Of a stretch of DNA of 64,000 nt, positions 15,940 to 24,063 are shown piece after piece. How positions within the stretch are numbered: the stretch's first letter is position 1; each line of letters opens with the position of its first letter. Source of the DNA: Deferribacter desulfuricans SSM1 (GTDB taxonomy: Bacteria > Chrysiogenota > Deferribacteres > Deferribacterales > Deferribacteraceae). A program made the position numbers and the translations under genes. A model generated the notes under the pieces. It saw nothing but the letters and a program-made list of their open reading frames with translations. It was not told the origin of the DNA and ran no database searches. The stretch lies in NCBI RefSeq assembly GCF_000010985.1, contig NC_013939.1, positions 1,827,501 to 1,891,500 on the forward strand, read 5' to 3'.

Positions 15940-17465
15940 AGCTCACACTTAAGATTATAATAATACTCAATATAACCACGCTAATTATATTAATCCCTTT
16001 TTTCATGATACTTTGGCACAATCAGAAAATTTTGATAATGAGACAAGCCCATATTCAAGCCAAAACATTATTTGATATGATTGTTATTACAAGACAATGG
16101 GTTGCAGAAAATAGGGATGAAATAAAACCTGTACCTGCTGTTGCTACAAAGCAACTCTCAAAATATGCAAGCAAATTTGCGGATTTTAGATTTCATATAA
16201 CAAGTGATAATTTAGTAAATCCTGCAAACAAACCTGATGCTTTTGAAAAATATGCATTAGAAAAATTTAAAAATGGTGTAAAAGAGGTTTATCGAATAGA
16301 AAAATCTCCAAATAATCAATTAGTTTACAGATATATGGCACCTCTTTACATAAATAAATCTTGTTTAAAGTGCCACCATTATCAGGGTTACAAAGTTGGT
16401 GACTTAAGAGGTGGAATTTCTGTTTATGTCCCCATAGACAATATGATTACAACATTAAGGCAAAACCAAAAATCAACTCTCTTTTTGGTGATAACTGCTT
16501 ACTTTTTATTAAATTTTGTTTTGATAATATTACTAAGAAAAACAGTATTAAAGCCAATTAAAATTTTAGAAATAGGAACTAAGGCTATCGAAAATAAAGA
16601 TTTTTCACATAAAATTATGATAGATACCAAAGATGAATTTTCACAGTTAGCAAAAGCATTCAACATAATGATCGAAAAAATATCTGAACATGAAGACGAT
16701 TTAAAAACAAAAATCAAACATGCAGTTAGTCAGTATGCAGTTGCATTAGAACAATTAAAAGAATCTAATGAAAACTTAAAAAGATTAGCAAACTTTAAAT
16801 CTGATATAATAGATTCTTTGGCACATGAAGTAAGAACTCCCCTTACAAAAATCATATCTTGTATTGAGATAATAACTACAAATAAGGATAATGGTAAAAA
16901 TATAGATAAATATCTCGAAATCATCATAAGAAACTCAAAAATATTAAAAGATTTGTTTGACAAGATCCTTCTCCTCAATAAACTTGAATATTCAAAATAC
17001 GAATTAAATAATCAAGAAATAGATATTGAAAGTCTTATCAAATATGTTTTATCAAAGTTCAAGTTAGAAATTGAAACAAAAAACCTCAAAGTACATCTAA
17101 ATATTAAAGAAAAAAAATACTTGTGTGACCCAACACTTCTTGAAATCTTAATTTCCAACCTAATTTCTAACGCTATAAAATATAATAAAGATAATGGAGA
17201 AATCTTTATCGATATTTTTACTAATGATAATAAATTAATAATCAAGATAAAAGATACAGGTATCGGAATTGATAACACTGAAATAAGTGAAGTTTTCAAA
17301 AGATTTTATCGTTCAAAAAGCATAAGAAAGTTGTATTCAGGGACTGGTTTAGGACTCAGTCTTGTCAAAAGAATACTTGATAACCTAAAAGGCGGAATCC
17401 AAATTCAGTCTGAAAAAGATAAATTTACAGAAGTCACTGTATATCTTCCTAAAAAGAATAAATAA
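15936..17465 (+). CDS. Sensor histidine kinase with a periplasmic c-type heme (Tll0287-like) domain
   Basis: A 509-residue membrane kinase. Helix 1 is at about residues 5-28, helix 2 at about 180-205. Between them is a DUF3365/Tll0287-like sensor domain: TRQWVAENRDE, FRFHITSDNLVNPANKPD, and a CLKCH heme-c motif before GDLRGGISVYVPI. HAMP follows (about 205-260), then HisKA with SLAHEVRTPLTK (phospho-accepting H) and an HATPase domain with NAIKYN, DTGIGI and GTGLGLSLV. Tll0287-like domains have a PAS fold and bind heme c. Together with its regulator and the adjacent nap and hao genes it probably senses redox state, NO or another nitrogen oxide; the ligand is not known. Confidence 0.92.
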   Translation: MKLTLKIIIILNITTLIILIPFFMILWHNQKILIMRQAHIQAKTLFDMIVITRQWVAENRDEIKPVPAVATKQLSKYASKFADFRFHITSDNLVNPANKPDAFEKYALEKFKNGVKEVYRIEKSPNNQLVYRYMAPLYINKSCLKCHHYQGYKVGDLRGGISVYVPIDNMITTLRQNQKSTLFLVITAYFLLNFVLIILLRKTVLKPIKILEIGTKAIENKDFSHKIMIDTKDEFSQLAKAFNIMIEKISEHEDDLKTKIKHAVSQYAVALEQLKESNENLKRLANFKSDIIDSLAHEVRTPLTKIISCIEIITTNKDNGKNIDKYLEIIIRNSKILKDLFDKILLLNKLEYSKYELNNQEIDIESLIKYVLSKFKLEIETKNLKVHLNIKEKKYLCDPTLLEILISNLISNAIKYNKDNGEIFIDIFTNDNKLIIKIKDTGIGIDNTEISEVFKRFYRSKSIRKLYSGTGLGLSLVKRILDNLKGGIQIQSEKDKFTEVTVYLPKKNK

Positions 17466-17526
17466 CTAAGTTGTAATAAAGAGGCTGCTACACAAGAGTC
17501 TAATTTTTTGAAATCAATTTAATTTT

Positions 17527-17599
17527 GAGATTGCTTGGCTAACGCTCGCAATAACCAAATTCCTAGTCTTTGCGAGGAGCAAATGCGACGAAGCAATCT
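17527..17599. repeat. Palindromic repeat, GAAGCAATCT family
   Basis: AGATTGCTT at 17528-17536 is the inverted repeat of AAGCAATCT at 17591-17599, with an inner TAACGCTCGCAATAACC and CTTTGCGAGGAGC making partial further pairing. The same ends and inner blocks occur at 59.8 kb and, eroded, at 5.7 kb. It fills the gap between the kinase gene and csoR (17466-17641), where no gene is seen. It resembles REP/MITE-like short elements that occur in many bacterial genomes. Confidence 0.8.
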
Positions 17600-17641
17600 G
17601 GGGAGTTAAAGCATATATCTTTGTGCAACACCCTTAATAAA

Positions 17642-17914
17642 TTATATCACTTTGCTAAGATACTCTATGATTTCTCCAAGCTCTTTTAATTTTGTATCAA
17701 TATCTTCTGTATCTTTAGAATTTATAGCATTTTTAACACAGCTTCCAAGATGAGCATTTAATATTTTTACATTTGCCTTTTTTAATAGCGAAATTGAAGC
17801 AAGTATCTGTTTTGAAATATCTATGCAGTATTTTCCATCTTCCACCATTTTTATAACTGCTTCTACCTGTCCTTTTGCAGTTTTCAAATATTGTAGAGCC
17901 TCTTCTCTTCCCAC
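17642..17914 (-). CDS. csoR: CsoR-family copper-sensing repressor
   Basis: A 90-residue all-helical protein of the CsoR/RcnR (DUF156) family. The Cu(I) ligand set Cys-His-Cys is visible: YCID near residue 40, then HLGSC with H and C near 65 and 69. That pattern is the copper type rather than the RcnR nickel/cobalt or FrmR type. CsoR releases DNA when Cu(I) binds. The start is GTG at 17914, four bases after AGGAGG. It follows the CopZ-like gene; no copper ATPase gene is near. Confidence 0.88.
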   Translation of the reverse strand: MGREEALQYLKTAKGQVEAVIKMVEDGKYCIDISKQILASISLLKKANVKILNAHLGSCVKNAINSKDTEDIDTKLKELGEIIEYLSKVI

Positions 17915-17930
17915 AATACCTCCTTTTAAT

Positions 17931-17952
17931 AAGCGGAGACAACTCTCCGCTT
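17931..17952 (-). other. Hairpin between copZ-like gene and csoR
   Basis: AAGCGGAGA, loop CAAC and TCTCCGCTT form a perfect 9-bp stem just after the CopZ-like stop. On the minus strand it is followed by TATTAAAAGGAGG, not a T-run, so it is more likely an mRNA stability or processing element than a full terminator. Confidence 0.6.
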
Positions 17953-17955
17953 TAA

Positions 17956-18171
17956 TTATAAATCTTTAATCTCTTTTACTTCATATCCAGCTTCGTCAAT
18001 TGCATTAACCAAATCATCATTATTAATATTTTCACCGCTCACTACCGCTTTCCCAATTTCAACATTTTCCACAGTAATACCATTCAATGATTCAAGCTCC
18101 TTTTTTACATGCATTACACAGTGATTACAAGACATTTCTATAAGTATTCTTATTTGAATGCCAATTGGCAT
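17956..18171 (-). CDS. Heavy-metal-associated (HMA) domain protein, CopZ-like
   Basis: A 71-residue single HMA domain with the metal-binding motif MSCNHC near residues 13-18 and the ferredoxin-like strand order (IRILIEMSC, KKELESLNGITVENVEI, AVVSGENINNDDLVNAIDEAGYEV). Such proteins carry Cu(I) to ATPases or regulators. The usual glycine before MXCXXC is replaced by glutamate. No good Shine-Dalgarno sequence precedes ATG 18171, and the first codons form a perfect palindrome, so the start could be wrong. It is cotranscribed with csoR 41 bases downstream. Confidence 0.82.
   Translation of the reverse strand: MPIGIQIRILIEMSCNHCVMHVKKELESLNGITVENVEIGKAVVSGENINNDDLVNAIDEAGYEVKEIKDL
18158..18171. 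promoter_or_regulatory. Perfect 14-bp palindrome over the CopZ-like start
   Basis: ATGCCAATTGGCAT is a perfect palindrome that coincides with the predicted first codons of the CopZ-like gene. It could be an operator, in which case the true start may differ. It does not look like the G/C-tract operators known for CsoR. Confidence 0.4.
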
Positions 18172-18254
18172 AAATATTAACAGTAATATTTAAATTTTTT
18201 ATGAATAAATCAGTAAAATGTGCTATAATGTATTATATCTTATGGAGGTTAACT

Positions 18255-18764
18255 ATGAAGATTAAATTATTATTAATTTTATTTATAACATTATTCGCAA
18301 TAAATATCTTTGCAGGCTCACTAACTTATTCTCCTGATGATAAATCTTACTCAATTTCTTTTCCCATAAGCTGGCTCATTTTTGAGCAGGACAATGGTAA
18401 TACTATGTTAGCTTTAGCACCAGAAAAAAAAGGTGACCCTTTTAGAGAAACAGTATTGGTCACTAAAGAATATGTTGGTAATAATACAAACATTGAGTTT
18501 TATCTCTTTAATGCTCTAAAAAATATTAAAAATAAATATCCAAGCTTTGTAAAAGAGGGTGAGAAAAATATAATAATAGACAATATATATGCAAAGGAGA
18601 TAAAATACTCCGTAGAAGAAAACGGTGTGAGAGTAAACGCAAAATTGATAATTGTTTTTACAAGGGGTAACGCTTTAAAATTTTTCTTCTTATCTGACCA
18701 AAAAGATAGTAAAAATTTTAAAAATATCTTTGACGAAATTCAAAAAAGCATAAAATTAAGATAA
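18255..18764 (+). CDS. Exported hypothetical protein, PsbP/DUF1795-like
   Basis: A 169-residue protein with a signal peptide (MKIKLLLILFITLFAINIFAG). The mature part opens with SLTYSPDDKSYSISFPISWLIFE, which resembles small secreted proteins with a PsbP-like fold (substrate-free beta sheet with a SFP.sW motif), and ends with a helical FKNIFDEIQKSIKL. I cannot name a function. A longer in-frame start at 18201 exists, but ATG 18255 follows GGAGG by 7 bases and leads directly into the signal peptide. Divergent from copZ-csoR, convergent with the nitronate monooxygenase gene. Confidence 0.75.
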   Translation: MKIKLLLILFITLFAINIFAGSLTYSPDDKSYSISFPISWLIFEQDNGNTMLALAPEKKGDPFRETVLVTKEYVGNNTNIEFYLFNALKNIKNKYPSFVKEGEKNIIIDNIYAKEIKYSVEENGVRVNAKLIIVFTRGNALKFFFLSDQKDSKNFKNIFDEIQKSIKLR

Positions 18765-18768
18765 TAAA

Positions 18769-18790
18769 AAAGGGGGAAATCCCCCTTTAT
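18769..18790. terminator. Bidirectional terminator between convergent genes
   Basis: AAAGGGGG, loop AAAT and CCCCCTTT form an 8-bp stem flanked by A and T runs, between the stops of the hypothetical gene and the nitronate monooxygenase gene. Confidence 0.85.
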
Positions 18791-19762
18791 TTATGAAAAA
18801 ATATTTTTCAATCTTTGATTTATTATCTCTTCAGCTTCTTTAACTATATTATCAATCAATTCTTTAACAGTAGGAACATCATTTATCAAACCAACAATCT
18901 GTCCACATGCAAAAAGAGCACTTTCACAATCTCCAGTCTTAATAGCTTCTAACCCTCTTAATCCACTCAATAATGGCGCAAGTTCTTGTAATGTAGCTCC
19001 ATTATTTTCCATCTCCAAAACTTTTTCAGCGTGCTTATTCCTTAGCACTCTAACTGTATTTTTCAAGCTACGCTCAACAAGCATTGTATCAGTTTCCTTT
19101 GCCTCAATTAATCTCTTCTTGATATTTTCATGAACAGGTGCTTCTTTTGTTGCTACAAACCGAGTCCCCATATTTACACCTTCAGCTCCAAGAGCAAGTG
19201 CCGCAACAAGTCCACGACCATCACCGAAACCACCAGATGCAATCACAGGTATATCAAGCTCATCTACTGCTCTTGGGATCAAAATTAAACTTGTTACATC
19301 ATCTTCTCCAGGGTGCCCTGCACATTCAAACCCATCAATACTCACAAAATCACAACCTATTTTCTGAGCTTTTAAAGCATGTCTTACCGAAGTACATTTA
19401 TGAATAACCGTTATACCATTACTTTTAAGCTTATCCATATAAGGTTCAGGATTTCTTCCTGCTGTTTCAATAATTTTAATCCCTTTATCGATAATGACAT
19501 CAATATAAGCATCATAATTTACAGGTCTTAATGTTGGCAAAAATGTTAAATTTACACCAAAAGGTTTATCAGTTAAACTTTTTGCTTTATCAATTTCAGC
19601 AGCTAACTTTTCTGGTGTATCAAATGATAAAGCAGTAATTATACCAAGTCCACCTGCATTTGACACTGCACTTGCAAGCTCTGCAGTAGAAATCCACATC
19701 ATACCGCCTTGAATAATTGGATATTCAATACCTAATTTTTCAGTAACTTTTGTGTTAAGCAT
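18791..19762 (-). CDS. Nitronate monooxygenase / FabK-like FMN oxidoreductase
   Basis: A 323-residue TIM-barrel flavoprotein of the 2-nitropropane dioxygenase family. Visible marks are YPIIQGGMMWIS at the start, NAGGLGIITA, the active-site region FECAGHPGEDD with histidine, and the FMN-phosphate site IASGGFGDGRGL plus LGAEGVNMGTRFVATKE. The family includes nitronate monooxygenases and the enoyl-ACP reductase FabK, and these are hard to separate by eye. It follows the SCP2 gene by 9 bases, downstream of the beta-oxidation operon, so a role in lipid or CoA metabolism is possible. Confidence 0.85.
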   Translation of the reverse strand: MLNTKVTEKLGIEYPIIQGGMMWISTAELASAVSNAGGLGIITALSFDTPEKLAAEIDKAKSLTDKPFGVNLTFLPTLRPVNYDAYIDVIIDKGIKIIETAGRNPEPYMDKLKSNGITVIHKCTSVRHALKAQKIGCDFVSIDGFECAGHPGEDDVTSLILIPRAVDELDIPVIASGGFGDGRGLVAALALGAEGVNMGTRFVATKEAPVHENIKKRLIEAKETDTMLVERSLKNTVRVLRNKHAEKVLEMENNGATLQELAPLLSGLRGLEAIKTGDCESALFACGQIVGLINDVPTVKELIDNIVKEAEEIINQRLKNIFS

Positions 19763-19771
19763 CCTTCCTCC

Positions 19772-20071
19772 TTATTTTCCACAAGCCTTTAAGAAATTTT
19801 GTAATATTTCAGGATTATTTGTCTTTAGCTCACCACTGAAAATCTCTTTCATTCCAGGCTTATAATTTTCATACCAGATTTTTTTAAAAAGATTTGAACT
19901 TATCTTACAAACACAATCAGCATTATCAACTGTTTTCCCATCATGCACTTCAAGCTTATCTAAATCAGCAACTACTGTTTTTTTTATGGATTCATCTACA
20001 ATAAAATATATTGTAGTTTTCTCACTCATACCTTTATAATTTTGGATTGCTTCATTAAGTATATTTTCCAT
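19772..20071 (-). CDS. SCP2 sterol/lipid-carrier domain protein
   Basis: A 99-residue single-domain protein. The pattern ADCVCKISSNLFKKIWYENYKPGMKEIFSGELKTNNPEIL follows the SCP2 domain (a residue run around the hydrophobic tunnel, then the FxSGxLK motif). Stand-alone SCP2 proteins bind fatty acyl-CoA or lipids. An in-frame ATG at 20086 lies before the GGGGGAG ribosome site, so ATG 20071 was chosen. Its place between the etf genes and the FMN oxidoreductase fits acyl-chain handling. A terminator separates it from etfA. Confidence 0.72.
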   Translation of the reverse strand: MENILNEAIQNYKGMSEKTTIYFIVDESIKKTVVADLDKLEVHDGKTVDNADCVCKISSNLFKKIWYENYKPGMKEIFSGELKTNNPEILQNFLKACGK

Positions 20072-20098
20072 TAATAACTCCCCCATATTTTAAATTTA

Positions 20099-20123
20099 AA
20101 AAAGGGGGCTTTAGCCCCTTTAG
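20099..20123 (-). terminator. Terminator after etfA
   Basis: GGGGCT and AGCCCC pair around two T, extended by AAA/TTT with one bulged G. On the minus strand it follows the etfA stop by about 24 bases and ends in a T-run, so it closes the beta-oxidation/etf transcript before the SCP2 gene. Confidence 0.82.
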
Positions 20124-20146
20124 TTTGTTTAAATCTTTACAATATT

Positions 20147-21067
20147 TTATTTCATAGATTTGATTTTTTCTGTTAAAGCTGGAACAAATTGCATAACATC
20201 AGCTACAACCAATACATCAGCTACTTCACCGATTGGAGCATCTTTATCAGTATTAATTGCTAATACAAACTCAGATTTTTTCATACCAGCCAAATGCTGG
20301 ATAGCACCAGAAATACCGCAAGCAACATAAAGCTTAGGAGCAACTGTCTGACCAGTTGTACCAACCTGTCTAGAATGATCTACCCAACCAGCATCTACTA
20401 CTGGACGGCTTGCACCAAGCTCCCCACCAAGAGCTTTAGCAAGCTCTTCAATCACAGGGATATTATCTGGTTTTCCTACGCCTCTACCTGCACTTACAAT
20501 AATCTCAGCCTTTGTTAAATCTACACTTTTAGCTTCAGCTTCTTCATACCCAACAAACCCCAAAGCTGAATCAGCAGTATCTAATGTTAATTCTTCAACC
20601 TCTGGTTCACCATTTGGCTCAGCAGGTTGAAAAGCACCAGCCTGTATAGTCAAAACACCTTTTCCAGTTGCTGGCTTTACAAATCTTCTCAACTTAGCAT
20701 TACAAGCTGGAACTACAAAAGTTCCATCAACAACATCTACTATTTCAGATACCTGACCAATTTTTAAACTAGCAGCAACCCTTGGAGCTAAATCCCAACC
20801 ATATGATGAATGAACAAAAACAACATAATCAGGATTTTCTTTTTCAACAACTTGCAATATTAAATTTTTATGAACATCTGGGTTGTATTCCCCATACTTA
20901 TTCGCATCAGCCAAATACAATTTACCAGCCACTTTAGGTAAGTTATCATTATAACCTGCTGCAAACCATACCTTTTCTGCTCCAAGCTTATCTGCAAAAG
21001 TAGCCAACTCATAAGTTGACTCTAAAAGTTCTTTTTCTCTATATTCAGCAACAAGTAATACTTTCAT
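20147..21067 (-). CDS. etfA: Electron transfer flavoprotein, alpha subunit
   Basis: EtfA binds FAD and, with EtfB, carries electrons from acyl-CoA dehydrogenase to the membrane ETF:quinone oxidoreductase. The 306-residue product has the C-terminal FAD domain with SAGRGVGKPDN, GASRPVVDAGW and RQVGTTGQTVAPKLYVACGISGAIQH, all diagnostic. It starts 12 bases after etfB. The N-terminal domain is normal and there is no fused ferredoxin, so it is an ordinary non-bifurcating-looking pair, although bifurcation cannot be excluded by eye. Confidence 0.96.
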   Translation of the reverse strand: MKVLLVAEYREKELLESTYELATFADKLGAEKVWFAAGYNDNLPKVAGKLYLADANKYGEYNPDVHKNLILQVVEKENPDYVVFVHSSYGWDLAPRVAASLKIGQVSEIVDVVDGTFVVPACNAKLRRFVKPATGKGVLTIQAGAFQPAEPNGEPEVEELTLDTADSALGFVGYEEAEAKSVDLTKAEIIVSAGRGVGKPDNIPVIEELAKALGGELGASRPVVDAGWVDHSRQVGTTGQTVAPKLYVACGISGAIQHLAGMKKSEFVLAINTDKDAPIGEVADVLVVADVMQFVPALTEKIKSMK

Positions 21068-21079
21068 CTCAGCCCTCCT

Positions 21080-21850
21080 TTATAAAACTGAAGTTTTCTC
21101 TTTTAAAATCTGAACAGTTTTTTCAACTAAGTCTGCAATATCCCCTTCTAAAATAAGTGCACCACCCTTCTTCTCAGGATAATCCACTTTCACAGTTTCC
21201 ACCAATGCCTCATCTTTCAAAAATTCACTTACATCATGTGTAAGAAGCTCTTTCTTCTTAGCTTTCATAATATTTGGTAGAGTTGGGTATCTTGGTTCAT
21301 TTAAACCTAATTGACATGTAAAGAGTGCTGGGAGTTTTACTTTTACAATTGCTTTCTTACCACCCTCAAGTTCCCTTTTAGCTGTTACAACACCATCAGC
21401 ATACTCAAAACCAACAATAGTTGTAACAGCAGGAATACCTAATAATTCAGCCAAAATTACGCCAAACTGTCCACTACCTCTATCTTGAGATTGCATCCCA
21501 GTAAAAATAATATCAAAACCTTTATCTTTAGCAAATTCGTATACTATATTTGCTTTTTGATATGGGTCTTTTTTATAATCTTCATCATCTTTGATGTGAA
21601 CACCTCTATCACAACCCATTGCCAATGCTTTTTTGATTGCCTCTTTTACCCTTTCTGGACCAATAGACAAAACTGTGATATCAGCATCTTTTACCTGCTC
21701 TTTTAGTCTTACTGCCTGTTCAACAGCATATTCATCATATTCATTCATACGATAAGCTAAATCTGTCTGATCATACCATTTACCTTCACTATCAACTTTA
21801 AACTTTGATTCCATATCAGGAACCTGCTTAATACATACAAGAATTTTCAT
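21080..21850 (-). CDS. etfB: Electron transfer flavoprotein, beta subunit
   Basis: EtfB is the AMP/FAD-binding small subunit of ETF. The 256-residue product starts MKILVCIKQVPD and has RMNEYDEYAVEQAVRLKE, the ALAMGCDRGVHIKD segment and FTGMQSQDRGSGQFGVILAELLGIP, all conserved. An AGGAGGTAAG ribosome site precedes it. It lies 214 bases downstream of the ETF:menaquinone oxidoreductase gene; a large palindromic element fills that gap, so etfBA may be transcribed both by readthrough and from a local promoter. Confidence 0.96.
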   Translation of the reverse strand: MKILVCIKQVPDMESKFKVDSEGKWYDQTDLAYRMNEYDEYAVEQAVRLKEQVKDADITVLSIGPERVKEAIKKALAMGCDRGVHIKDDEDYKKDPYQKANIVYEFAKDKGFDIIFTGMQSQDRGSGQFGVILAELLGIPAVTTIVGFEYADGVVTAKRELEGGKKAIVKVKLPALFTCQLGLNEPRYPTLPNIMKAKKKELLTHDVSEFLKDEALVETVKVDYPEKKGGALILEGDIADLVEKTVQILKEKTSVL

Positions 21851-21894
21851 CCTTACCTCCTTCTATTTACTCTTATTTCCATAATAACTACCTC

Positions 21895-22040
21895 TCATAA
21901 TTACAGAATAAAAACATTTTTCGGGTTCAGGTTTCCAAAAAATCGCCAAGGACGACGATTTTTAAGAAACCTGCCTCGCAGTGGCACTGGACGTGCCACG
22001 AGAATAAGAAAAATGTTTTTGTTCTGTTTCTATCATAATT
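21895..22040. mobile_element. MITE-like or structured element with three-way-junction fold and 8-bp flanking repeats
   Basis: Outer arms at 21904-21922 and 22008-22026 pair over 19 bp with a single T-G wobble. Inside are two more hairpins: one with CAGGTTT/AAACCTG (21928-21934, 21967-21973) and AAAAATCG/CGATTTTT (21938-21945, 21956-21963), and one with GTGGCAC, loop TGGAC, GTGCCAC (21981-21999). TCATAATT occurs on both sides (21895-21902 and 22033-22040) like a target-site duplication, although five extra bases separate the right arm from its copy. No ORF. It lies between the ETF:menaquinone oxidoreductase gene and etfB. Confidence 0.6.
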
Positions 22041-22064
22041 CTAAACATCACCCACTTTTAATTA

Positions 22065-24053
22065 TTAGCTTTCTAATCTTTCTACTAATAATTCTGCCAA
22101 ATCCCTTGGTTTAAGTTTTTCATCAAGTTCAGCCATTTTTACGCCATCTTCAAACATTGTAAGACAGAATGGACAGTTTGAAACAAGCATATTTGCACCA
22201 GTTTCTTCCGCCATTTTAACCCTTTTTACACTAATCTTTTCACCTATGCTCTCTTCAGCGATTATTCTACCACCACCAGCACCACAACAGAAACTTTCTA
22301 ACCTGTTTTTACTCATCTCTTTTATATTTCCACCAGCTGCTTTTAAAACCTCTCTTGGCTCTTCAAAGATATCCATGTATCTTCCGATATAGCAAGAATC
22401 GTGGTATGTACATTCGAATGAAACTGGTTTAATTTTAAGTTTACCATCGTTGATTAATCTTCTTAAAAATGTTGTATAATGCTCAACTTCAATATCAAAT
22501 CCTAAGTCTTTGTAATCTCTACCCAATGTATTGAAGCAGTGAGGGCATGTAGTAACTATTTTCTTCACATTATAACTTTTAATAGTTTCAATATTCTCCA
22601 TGGCAACCATTTGATACAGATACTCATTACCCATCTTTCTTACTGGTTCGCCACAACATTTCTCTTCTTTTCCTAAAATACCAACTTTTATGCCCGCAGC
22701 ATTACAAAGCTTTATAAAACTTTTTGCAACCTGCTGATTCCTTTTATCAAATGATGCATAACAACCAACAAAATATAAGATATCCACATCAGAATCTTCG
22801 CTCATTACTTTAACATCTAAACCTTCAGCCCAATCCCCTCTAGAAGCAAAACCAAGCCCCATTGGGTTACCATTTACTTCCACATTGTTCATAGCCATCA
22901 TTACTTCTTCACCAGGAAATTCACCCTCCATCAAAACAAGGTTTCTTCTCATCTCAATAATCTTATTGACATGCTCATTATTGGCTGGACAAATCTCCTG
23001 ACAAGCACGACAAGTTGTACATGACCAGATAACATCTGTGGAAATCTTTTCTATTACGTTTGTTTCAGCACCATTAACAGCCGCTTCGCCAATATCCAAA
23101 ATTAATTTCATAGGGCTCAAAGGTTTACCAGTGTTGTATGCTGGACATCTATCCTGACATCTTTTACATTTAGTGCAGGCATCAGAATCAAAAATATCCT
23201 TCCATGTAAACTCATTTACCTTTGAAACACCAAAACTTTCTGCCTCTTCATTTTCTAAATCGATAGTATCAATACTCCCTTTTTGTCTAAAATCATTAAA
23301 AAAGTAGTTAGCACTAGTAGTAAATATATGTCTAAATTTTATATATGGGATAGATGCTATAAAACCGAAAGCTAAAAACATATGAATCCACCAAAGCCCT
23401 ATATGTAAGGAAAGGAGTGAGGATTCATTCATCCCGCTAAACATTTTAGCAACCATCAATCCGATTGGAGACCATACAGCTAATGATGGATTTACTTTCA
23501 ATTCTGTAGCAGCCATTCTAACCCCTTCTATCAGAAAACCTGTAATTAGAATGGCAAAAAGTAATCCATGCATAATATAATCATCTTTTGAAGTTTCCAA
23601 ACCTTCTGGTTTTACGAAAAATCTTCTTACAAAGAGTCCTATCATCATTAAAATAGCTATTAACCCAGCAATATCTAAAGTGAGTGAAAATAACTTGTAA
23701 AAAGCACCCTTTAAAAATTTAATACCTAAAAGCGGGTGCAATATATCTGCTTGTAAAAATACCAATGTTGTACCAATGGTAAGGAGTAAAAATCCCCAGA
23801 AAAATAGAGCATGTGCTATACCAGGGCCAGGAACTCTTAAAACTTTAATCTGCCCAATCACGTTTTTAAGCATAAATTGGAATCTTTCAGCTTTATTATC
23901 AAACCTGTTTAAAGGTCTCCCAATTTTGTATAATTCTAATCTTTTCTTAAAACCGTAAACAAGTATCCCTATTGCAATAATAGCAAATAAGTACATAGGG
24001 ATTAAAACGCCATGCCCAACATTCCAATATATTTCTCTCGTTGCTTCAAACAT
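22065..24053 (-). CDS. Membrane ETF:(methyl)menaquinone oxidoreductase, cytochrome b/HdrD-like iron-sulfur protein
   Basis: A 662-residue fusion. The first 270 residues hold about six membrane helices of the NarI-like cytochrome b type with conserved histidines. Two [4Fe-4S] motifs follow, CTKCKRCQDRCP and CTTCRACQEICP, and then two CCG-type cysteine domains as in HdrD (KCCGEPVRKMG and FCCGAGGGR). This architecture is the EMO family, which passes electrons from reduced ETF to menaquinone in beta-oxidising anaerobes. Its position between acyl-CoA dehydrogenase and etfBA supports this. It replaces the single-chain FAD ETF-QO of proteobacteria. Confidence 0.9.
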   Translation of the reverse strand: MFEATREIYWNVGHGVLIPMYLFAIIAIGILVYGFKKRLELYKIGRPLNRFDNKAERFQFMLKNVIGQIKVLRVPGPGIAHALFFWGFLLLTIGTTLVFLQADILHPLLGIKFLKGAFYKLFSLTLDIAGLIAILMMIGLFVRRFFVKPEGLETSKDDYIMHGLLFAILITGFLIEGVRMAATELKVNPSLAVWSPIGLMVAKMFSGMNESSLLSLHIGLWWIHMFLAFGFIASIPYIKFRHIFTTSANYFFNDFRQKGSIDTIDLENEEAESFGVSKVNEFTWKDIFDSDACTKCKRCQDRCPAYNTGKPLSPMKLILDIGEAAVNGAETNVIEKISTDVIWSCTTCRACQEICPANNEHVNKIIEMRRNLVLMEGEFPGEEVMMAMNNVEVNGNPMGLGFASRGDWAEGLDVKVMSEDSDVDILYFVGCYASFDKRNQQVAKSFIKLCNAAGIKVGILGKEEKCCGEPVRKMGNEYLYQMVAMENIETIKSYNVKKIVTTCPHCFNTLGRDYKDLGFDIEVEHYTTFLRRLINDGKLKIKPVSFECTYHDSCYIGRYMDIFEEPREVLKAAGGNIKEMSKNRLESFCCGAGGGRIIAEESIGEKISVKRVKMAEETGANMLVSNCPFCLTMFEDGVKMAELDEKLKPRDLAELLVERLES

Positions 24054-24063
24054 TTATCACCCC

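Noticed and set aside
19138-19407. Open frame on the plus strand inside the nitronate monooxygenase gene, rich in Leu, His and Gln
   Set aside because: Composition is that of a shadow frame of glycine/alanine-rich coding DNA; no start signals.
21895-22040. tRNA or tmRNA interpretation of the three-way-junction element
   Set aside because: The fold has only two inner arms and no T-loop, anticodon or CCA-type acceptor features.
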